A DNA stretch of 47,337 nt from DATJZG01 sp035499295 (GTDB taxonomy: Bacteria > Myxococcota > Myxococcia > Myxococcales > Anaeromyxobacteraceae), in contig DATJZG010000051.1 of assembly GCA_035499295.1 (NCBI GenBank), forward strand, positions 1-47,337. The letters are read 5' to 3'. How positions within the stretch are numbered: position 1 is the first letter of the stretch; each line of letters begins with the position of its first letter. The translations under genes and the position numbers were made by a program. Positions 40,409 through 47,337 of this stretch are shown one piece after another. The notes under the pieces were generated by a model, which was given only the letters and a program-made list of their open reading frames with translations, was not told where the DNA came from and did not search any database.

Positions 40409-40470
40409 CACCCGTCGGGGTGAAGGCCTTGGCGTCACGTGCTCGCGGCCTGCGGCACCCCGGCGGGGTG
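40409..40470. repeat. Twin CACCC/GGGTG inverted repeats
   Basis: Two similar hairpins occur 33 bases apart: CACCC-GTCG-GGGTG (40409-40422) and CACCCC-GGC-GGGGTG (40456-40470). They lie between the hemerythrin gene and the ATP-grasp-like gene. They could be a terminator pair or paired operator sites. There is no T-run after either. Confidence 0.4.
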
Positions 40471-40545
40471 TGTTACTGTGTGAGCACAAACGATTGGCCG
40501 GGCGCGGTCCGGACCGTCGGCTGAATGGAACGCGGGAGGGGTCCT

Positions 40546-41379
40546 GTGCTTTCCACCACGTCGCCGCGACGGTGCACCGTCGCGATCGCGACCATTGAGC
40601 CCGGGGCGGGGAGCCCCGGGGTTTCGGTCGCGCGCTCGTTTCGCGCGGCCAAGGGCTTCGTCGATCGCGTCGTCGGGATCGCCGCCGAGAAGGACGCGGC
40701 CCGGCTCCGGGCCGCCGACCTTTCTCTCTGGAACGTGCTCTCCGCTCCACCACCGGAGGACGGGGCGGCCTTCGTGGAGCGGCTCTCGGAGTTGAGGAGC
40801 CGCTGCCCGGTGGACGTGCTCCTCCCGGCGCGCTCGGCCGACACGATCGCCTTCCTGGCCATCGAGAAGGACCTCGCGGCCATCGGGGTCCGAACGTTCC
40901 TTCCCACCGCCGCCCAGCTCGAGCTGCTGAGGACGGCCGCGCGACTCCCGGGACACCCGCCGGGCGGGGGGGCGCAGAACGGCGCCTACGCCGTGGCGGT
41001 GGTCGGCGACGGCGCGGGAGGCGTCGCCGGCCTGGTGGCGCTCAGGAAGATCGACGCCGAGGGCCAGTCCCAGCGCTGGGTGGGCGTCGCCGCCCAGGAC
41101 GCGGCCCTGCAGGAACGGGTGCTCGCCTTCGTCCGCCAGACGCGGCTCCGGGGCCCTGTCGAGATCGATCTGCTCCGGGACCCGTCCGGCGAGTACCAGT
41201 TCGTGCGGGTGGAGGCGCGCTTCCCGGCGTGGGTGCACCTTTTCGCGTCCCCCGGCCCGAACCTTCCCGCGATTCTCGTCCGCCTGGCGCTCGGGGAGGC
41301 GGTGGAGTCGCAGGCCACGCTCCCCGGAGGACCGCTCCTCGTGGGCGCCGCCTGGGAAGCGTGGATGACGCACGACTGA
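40546..41379 (+). CDS. Degenerate ATP-grasp-like protein
   Basis: The start is the GTG at 40546, preceded by GGGAGGGG, a better signal than the ATG seven codons earlier. The 277-residue product begins with a pre-ATP-grasp fold: an early Gly-rich turn, then FVERLSELRSRCPVDVLLPA, and IEKDLAAIGVRTFLPTAAQLE. The C-terminal half resembles the last part of ATP-grasp enzymes (LRGPVEIDLLRDPSGEYQFV, RVEARFPAWVHLF, GPNLPAILVRLALGEAVES). Between them the usual 60-80 residues with the ATP-binding lysines and Gly-rich loop are missing. The metal-binding ENPR motif reads VEARF, so the second metal ligand Asn is lost. I infer a non-catalytic or repurposed relative. No named function is known to me. Confidence 0.7.
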   Translation: MLSTTSPRRCTVAIATIEPGAGSPGVSVARSFRAAKGFVDRVVGIAAEKDAARLRAADLSLWNVLSAPPPEDGAAFVERLSELRSRCPVDVLLPARSADTIAFLAIEKDLAAIGVRTFLPTAAQLELLRTAARLPGHPPGGGAQNGAYAVAVVGDGAGGVAGLVALRKIDAEGQSQRWVGVAAQDAALQERVLAFVRQTRLRGPVEIDLLRDPSGEYQFVRVEARFPAWVHLFASPGPNLPAILVRLALGEAVESQATLPGGPLLVGAAWEAWMTHD

Positions 41380-41424
41380 GCCGAAAGGGGGGGAGTCGCT
41401 CGCGGCCGTCGGCGTGGCTCGAGG

Positions 41425-42948
41425 TCACTCGAGGTCCACCCAGCGCCGCCCGTCGCGGCGCAGGAGCTCCCGGGCGCTCTCCGGGCCGTCGCTTCCGGCC
41501 GGGTAGTTGGGGAAGTCCCGAGCGGGAAGGCTCGCCCACAGGTCCAGGACCGGCGTCAGGACGCGCCAAGCCGCTCCCACCTCGTCGGCGCGGTGGAAGA
41601 GGGTGGAGTCGCCCACCATGGCGTCGTAGAGCAGGCGCTCGTATCCGGTGGCGGAGGGCAACGGGCCGAAGTCGAGGTAGCTGAAGGCGAGTTGGACGGG
41701 GGCGAGCCGGATGGACGAGCCCGGCCGCTTGGCCTTCATCTGGATGGCGATCGACTCGTCCGGCTGGATGTGCAGGTCCAGGCGGTTGGGCTCGATCTCC
41801 GCCACTCCCGCCCCGCGGAAGAGGGTGAGCGGTGGCGCCTTGAACTGGATCGACACGCTGCTGTGGCGGCGGTCGAGCCTCTTGCCCGATCGGACGAAGA
41901 AGGGTACGCCGGCCCAGCGCCAGTTCTCCACCTGGAGGCGGAGAGCGGCGTAGGTCTCTGTCATGCTGGCCGGCGGAACGCCCGGCTCCTGCCGGTAGGC
42001 GGACACCTTGTGCCCGTCGATGAACCCCTCGCCGTACTGGCCACGCACCGCCCACTGGAGGATCTCCTCGTGCGACATGGGCCGCACCGCCTCGAGCACC
42101 TTCGTCTTCTCGCCCCGCACCGCCTCGGCGCCGAGCGAGGAGGGCGGCTCCATGGCGACGAGCGCGAGAAGCTGGAAGACGTGGTTCTGCACCACGTCCC
42201 GCAGGGCGCCGGCGCGGTCGTAGGAGAGGCCACGCCCCTCGACGCCGATCTCCTCCGCCACCGTGATCTGGACGTGGTCCACGTAGCGGCGGTTCCAGAT
42301 GGGCTCGAAGATGCCATTGGCGAAGCGGAACACCAGGATGTTCTGGACCGTCTCCTTCCCCAGATAGTGGTCGATGCGGAAGATCTGCTCCTCGCGCAGC
42401 ACCCGCTTCAGCGCTTCGTCGAGGGCGTGGGCCGAGTCCGCGTCGCGCCCGAAGGGCTTCTCGACGACCACCCGGCGCCAGCGTCCTCCGTCCTCGGCGG
42501 TGAGGCCCGCCGCTCCCAGGCGCTCGACGATGGGGGCGAAGGCGTCGGGCGGCGTGGCCAGGTAGAAGAGGGCGTTCCCGCCGGTGCGGTGCTCCCGGTC
42601 GAGCTCCGCCAGCCGCTCGCCCAGCCGCCGGTAGGTGGAGAGGTCGTCGAGGTCGCCGGTGACCGCGTGGAGGCGCGAGGAGAAGTCGTCCCAGACCCGG
42701 GCCTCCACCGGCCGCGTGGCGAACTCCCGGAGAGCCTGCCCCATCGCCTCCCGGAACCCGGCGTCGGTGAGTGTCCGACGCGCCACGCCCACGAAGGCGA
42801 ACTCGCTCGGGAGCAGGCCGTTGCAGACCAGGTTGTAGAGCGAGGGGAGGAGCTTGCGCTTGGTGAGGTCGCCGGTGGCCCCGAATATGACGATGGCGCA
42901 GGGATCGCTCGGGCGCTCGAGCCGCCCGTTGGCGGTCTCCGCGATCAC
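41425..42948 (-). CDS. zwf: Glucose-6-phosphate 1-dehydrogenase
   Basis: The enzyme oxidises glucose-6-phosphate to 6-phosphogluconolactone and reduces NADP+. Marks are the N-terminal nucleotide motif IVIFGATGDLTKRKLLPSLY, the EKPFG segment (RVVVEKPFGRDADSAHALDE) and the active-site motif RIDHYLGKETVQN. FRFANGIFEPIWNRRYVDHV and RSGKRLDRR follow. The frame continues upstream to an ATG at 43062, but the added residues are unlike the family. The GTG at 42948 gives 507 residues and puts the Rossmann motif in the right place. It is the last of the minus-strand genes here, 158 bases after gpt. Confidence 0.94.
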   Translation of the reverse strand: MIAETANGRLERPSDPCAIVIFGATGDLTKRKLLPSLYNLVCNGLLPSEFAFVGVARRTLTDAGFREAMGQALREFATRPVEARVWDDFSSRLHAVTGDLDDLSTYRRLGERLAELDREHRTGGNALFYLATPPDAFAPIVERLGAAGLTAEDGGRWRRVVVEKPFGRDADSAHALDEALKRVLREEQIFRIDHYLGKETVQNILVFRFANGIFEPIWNRRYVDHVQITVAEEIGVEGRGLSYDRAGALRDVVQNHVFQLLALVAMEPPSSLGAEAVRGEKTKVLEAVRPMSHEEILQWAVRGQYGEGFIDGHKVSAYRQEPGVPPASMTETYAALRLQVENWRWAGVPFFVRSGKRLDRRHSSVSIQFKAPPLTLFRGAGVAEIEPNRLDLHIQPDESIAIQMKAKRPGSSIRLAPVQLAFSYLDFGPLPSATGYERLLYDAMVGDSTLFHRADEVGAAWRVLTPVLDLWASLPARDFPNYPAGSDGPESARELLRRDGRRWVDLE

Positions 42949-43106
42949 GGGCGTCCCGCGCCGCCGATTCGGCCAGGATCGCCCTCTCTGCGTAGCCGCG
43001 GGCGCATGCGACGAGGAGGTACCGTCGGAGCGATGGGGCGGCGACGCCCACATGGGGCGCACCGGCGGCGGCCGGTCTCACCCGTTCGCGGCGGCCCGCC
43101 GGCCCC

Positions 43107-43646
43107 TCACTTCTCGCCCGGGCGGCTCCGGATGGGAGAGACGAACTGGTAGTCGATGTCCCAGGGGAAGTAGATCCACTTCTCCTGCCTGAACTCCTTC
43201 ACGAAGGTGTCGACGATGGGCCTGCCGAGCGGCTTCGCGTACAGGGTCGCGAAGTGGGCCTTGGGAAGCTCCTCGCGCACCGCCTTGGCGGTGCGACCGG
43301 TGTCGACGAGGTCGTCGATGAGGAGCCACCCCTCTCCGTCTCCCTGCACCCTCTTCAGCCACTTCAGCTCCCCCTGGACCTTCTCCGCCGTGCCGCCGCC
43401 GTAGCTCACCACGCACACCGTGTCGATGAGCCGGATGTCGAGCTCGCGGGCGACCAGGGCGGCGGGGACCAGCCCGCCGCGGGTGATGGCGATGATGCCC
43501 TTCCAGTCGCCGAGGTCGTGGAGCAGGTGGCAAAGGTAGCGGGCGTCTCGGTGCAGCTCGGGCCAGGAGACGATGATCTCGTCCTTGTAGGGGTTGCCGC
43601 TTCCGCTGCCGCCGGCCTCGGGGGTCTTGGGCGGGCTCAAAGCCAT
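43107..43646 (-). CDS. gpt: Xanthine phosphoribosyltransferase (Gpt-type)
   Basis: The 179-residue product has the PRPP-binding motif LLIDDLVDTGRTAK, preceded by ITRGGLVPAALVARELDIR. It ends FPWDIDYQFVSPI, which matches the purine-binding tail of E. coli Gpt. The enzyme makes XMP or GMP from xanthine or guanine and PRPP in the cytosol. It lies 45 bases after a PLP enzyme gene and is likely part of the same operon as ssnA. Confidence 0.92.
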   Translation of the reverse strand: MALSPPKTPEAGGSGSGNPYKDEIIVSWPELHRDARYLCHLLHDLGDWKGIIAITRGGLVPAALVARELDIRLIDTVCVVSYGGGTAEKVQGELKWLKRVQGDGEGWLLIDDLVDTGRTAKAVREELPKAHFATLYAKPLGRPIVDTFVKEFRQEKWIYFPWDIDYQFVSPIRSRPGEK

Positions 43647-43691
43647 GTCGAGTTCCTCCGGAAGAGGGGGCGGCAGTCGGGCGGCGGCCTC

Positions 43692-44974
43692 TCAGCGAGC
43701 AGCGCCGGAGAATATCACCGCCGCGCCGCCGGCCGGGGGCGAAGCGAGGACCCCGGCGAGCCCGGCCGTCCCGGTGGCCGAGGCGCGGACGCCGGTGTCG
43801 CGCTCGGCGAGACCTCTCGCCCGCTCCACCTGGTCCTCCTCCACGACCACGACGCCGCCCCCGCTCCGGCGCAGGCCGTCGGTGACTGCCCACCAGTCAT
43901 AGGTCTCGTCGTCGAGGATCCCGTCCGCGAGGCTCGTCGGGGTCCCCTCCCAGGGCCACATGAAGCGGGAGCGGGAGCGCGCGGCCTCGAAGAGCGGTAC
44001 CCCCCGCGCGAGACGGACCGCCCTCTCCAGCGGAGCGCAGGCGGCTGTCTGGACCGCAAAGAGGCGCGGGACCCGGGGCAGGACCCCTGCTGCCACAGCG
44101 ATCGCCAGCCCCTGAGCGAGGGAGCTCGCGAGAGCGCCGCCGCCCACCTGCACGAAGAGGGTCTCCGGGGTCGCACCCGTGGCCCGCAGGGTGTCGGCCA
44201 GCTCGAAGGCCATCGTCCGGCCGCCCTCGACGGCGAGGCCGTTCGCCGTGCCCTGCACGCCGAAGGGGATGGCCCCTCCCGCCACCGCCTCGGCGAAGCG
44301 CAGGTAGCAGGGGTCGCCCATCTCGCCGGCGCGCCTCTCGCAGACCGCGATGCCCGCGCCCAGGTCCCGCAGGCGCCGCACCACCGCCGCGCTCGCGCTC
44401 GGCGGGATGAAGACATCGATCGGCCAGTCGGCGGCCCGCGCCAGGATCGCAGCCGCCAGCGCCGCATTCCCGCAGGAGGCGATCGCCAGCCGGCGCGCCC
44501 GGATGCCCTCCCCGGCGGGAAGGCCGGCCGCTTCCAGCGCCCGAAGGTAGAGCATCACCCCCATGAGGTGGCGGGCCTTGTGGGAGCCGGAGACGTTCCC
44601 CGTCTCGTCCTTCACCCACAGGTCGCCCGGCACGCCCGCCGAGCGCGCCAGCGCGGGCTGAAGGCGAAGGGGAGTGGTGCGAAAGCCGCGCCCGTCGACC
44701 GAGACGAGCGCCGAGTCGAGCCTCTCGACCAGCTCGCCGTAGGCGGAGTCGGAGAGCCCGCCCGCCCGAGCCACCCGGTACGGCGACAGGAGGGCCCGGT
44801 AGCGCAGGAAGGGGTTCTCCTCGGCCGAGCGAGCAAATTCCGCCCCGCCGCCGCCGGGGACGAGCACGTGGTCGACCCCTCGCTCTCCGGCGTTGGGGCA
44901 GCGAAACGGAAGGGCCCGGACCGCGTCCACCACGGCCCCGCACCCGTGACAGGCGAAGCGGACTGCGCCCAGGA

Positions 44975-44978
<4 letters not shown>
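43692..44978 (-). CDS. Threonine synthase-like PLP enzyme (fold type II)
   Basis: The 428-residue product starts with a short Cys-containing part (ACHGCGAVV, FRCPN) as in threonine synthases. Next come LWVKDETGNVSGSHKARHLM with the Schiff-base lysine, LAIASCGNAALAAAILA for the phosphate cup, and FVQVGGGALASSLAQGLA. Fold-type-II enzymes of this class eliminate or replace groups at the beta or gamma carbon of amino acids. The second half differs enough from ThrC that I would not call it threonine synthase. It overlaps the preceding PLP gene by four bases, so the two are co-translated, perhaps as partners. Confidence 0.8.
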
Positions 44979-46480
<1,502 letters not shown>

Positions 46481-46512
46481 GTCGTGCTCCTTCTCCGAAG
46501 AAAACCTGCCCG

Positions 46513-47337
46513 CTAGGCGACTTCCGCCATTCGACCCCAAAGACGCCTCGCCTCGCTCTCCGAGGCGACGGCGACGGCCGCCATGTCGGCGGCCTGGAGA
46601 CGCCCATCCCGCACCACCACCCGCCCGTCCACCACCACGTGCCGCACCACGCCCCGCTCGCGGACGACCACGTCCCCCAAGCTTCCCGGGGCCAGGGGCG
46701 ATCGGGCGGCGCCGAAGGCCTCGGCGACGAGGGCCTGGCCCGCCGCCAGCCGGCCGGCAGCCTTCTCGTCGCCATGGGCGGCCGCGAGCCGGAAGAGCGC
46801 CGACTCCTCCGCTCCCATGTCGGCGTCCCAGCCGTCCGTCCCGAGCGCCACCCGTCTGGCGTGGCCGAGGAAGCGGGGGTAGCCCACCCGGTTCCCCTCG
46901 TTGGAGCGAGGGTTCTGGACGAGCCAGAGCCCGGCGGAGGAGGCGAGCTCGACCTCTTCCCGGCCGAGGTGGACCCCGTGGGCGAGGACGGAGCCGGGCG
47001 GGAGGGCGTCGAGCGCCAGCATCCGCTCGAGCGGCCCCCTGGCGCCGCGAGCCCTGGCGTCCGCCACGTCGGCGAGGTCCTCCGCGACGTGGACGTGCAC
47101 GGCCGTCCCCAGGTCGCGGGCGAGCTCCCCGGCCTCCCGCAAGGTCTCGTCGGAAACCGTGAAGCTCGCGTGCAGGCCCACCATTCCCCGGGTGAGCAGC
47201 GAGGCCGGGAGGCGGCGGCACTCGGCAAGTCCCCGGCGGGCCTCCTCGATGCCGAAGTTCCGCTCGGTCGCCCCGTAGCAGAGGAGCGCGCGGATCCCGA
47301 GCTCGTCGCACGCCTCCGCCAGGACGGCGAGGGATCC
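46513..47337 (-). CDS. ssnA: SsnA-like amidohydrolase, C-terminal part (cut by window end)
   Basis: About 274 residues are visible up to the last base of the window, in a single open frame. They include GATERNFGIEEARRGLAECR, GLHASFTVSDETLREAGELA, VHVHVAEDLADV, VLAHGVHLG, LVQNPRSNEGNRVGYPRFLG and ALGTDGWDADMG. The His and Asp residues are the metal ligands of the amidohydrolase/cytosine-deaminase fold. NPRSN and the AERN-like region recall SsnA, a putative aminohydrolase often found in selenium- and purine-related gene sets. The reaction is not established. A chlorohydrolase-type enzyme is the alternative. Confidence 0.85.
   Translation of the reverse strand, partial: GSLAVLAEACDELGIRALLCYGATERNFGIEEARRGLAECRRLPASLLTRGMVGLHASFTVSDETLREAGELARDLGTAVHVHVAEDLADVADARARGARGPLERMLALDALPPGSVLAHGVHLGREEVELASSAGLWLVQNPRSNEGNRVGYPRFLGHARRVALGTDGWDADMGAEESALFRLAAAHGDEKAAGRLAAGQALVAEAFGAARSPLAPGSLGDVVVRERGVVRHVVVDGRVVVRDGRLQAADMAAVAVASESEARRLWGRMAEVA

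Noticed and set aside
40477..40488. TGTGTGAGCACA as a CRP-type site
   Set aside because: Palindromic ends are only four bases with wrong spacing compared with the CRP consensus TGTGA-N6-TCACA.
47332..47337. GGATCC at the right edge as a sign of a cloned fragment
   Set aside because: The ssnA frame reads through the edge and the left edge has no such site; chance is enough to explain it.

Overview
The window is about 47 kb of very GC-rich bacterial DNA with strong G/C at third codon positions, mostly short gaps and many ATGA/GTGA start-stop overlaps. The mix of genes (hydrogenase maturation set, cbb3-type high-affinity oxidase, Liv amino acid importer, MCE/Mla lipid transport, lipoproteins and outer-membrane barrels) points to a Gram-negative, microaerobic to facultatively anaerobic soil or sediment organism. 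My best guess is a myxobacterium-like deltaproteobacterium such as Anaeromyxobacter or a relative. This is inferred from style and gene content, not from a marker gene. I saw no rRNA, tRNA, CRISPR array, insertion sequence or phage gene.

Layout, left to right. (1) 1-4.5 kb: the N-terminal part of a malic enzyme, an Fpg-family DNA glycosylase, a PlsC acyltransferase and a class I aminotransferase. (2) 4.5-10.5 kb: a complete hypF-C-D-E-A-B operon on the minus strand for [NiFe]-hydrogenase cofactor assembly, with no hydrogenase structural gene in view. (3) 10.6-15.3 kb: a minus-strand branched-chain amino acid importer, livK-livH-livMG-livF, in which permease M and ATPase G are one polypeptide. 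(4) 15.7-17.5 kb: a CLC chloride transporter with CBS domains, preceded by a possibly structured leader. (5) 17.6-26.05 kb: a cbb3 oxidase and assembly operon preceded by a perfect FNR/ANR-type box. Its subunit architecture is rearranged: CcoO carries an extra C-terminal cytochrome c domain, the CcoP membrane anchor is a separate 102-aa protein, and a 53-aa membrane peptide follows. Then come ccoG, ccoH, a Met/Cys-bearing lipoprotein, a SafE-like membrane protein, ccoI and ccoS.

(6) 26.05-30.9 kb: a VOC protein, then an overlapping envelope trio (beta-barrel, divergent GDPD-like lipoprotein, beta-barrel) facing a metallophosphoesterase lipoprotein. (7) 30.9-34.4 kb: an MCE-type lipid transport operon (mlaE with STAS domain, mlaF, mlaD, PqiC-like lipoprotein). 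(8) 34.5-38.2 kb: an Ala/Lys-rich exported protein, an ArgJ-family enzyme, a molbindin, an LppP/LprE-like exported protein and a PAP2 phosphatase. (9) 38.3-41.4 kb: an acyl-CoA synthetase, a stand-alone hemerythrin, and a short protein that looks like an ATP-grasp enzyme with its catalytic centre removed. (10) 41.4-47.3 kb, minus strand: ssnA (cut by the window end), two fold-type-II PLP enzymes, a xanthine phosphoribosyltransferase and glucose-6-phosphate dehydrogenase. The first four look like one operon, possibly for purine or amino-acid salvage.

The strongest candidates for something not well described are the split and fused cbb3 oxidase with its two CcoS-tail proteins, the barrel/GDPD-like/barrel trio, the catalytically stripped ATP-grasp protein behind twin inverted repeats, and the ssnA-PLP-PLP-gpt cluster.
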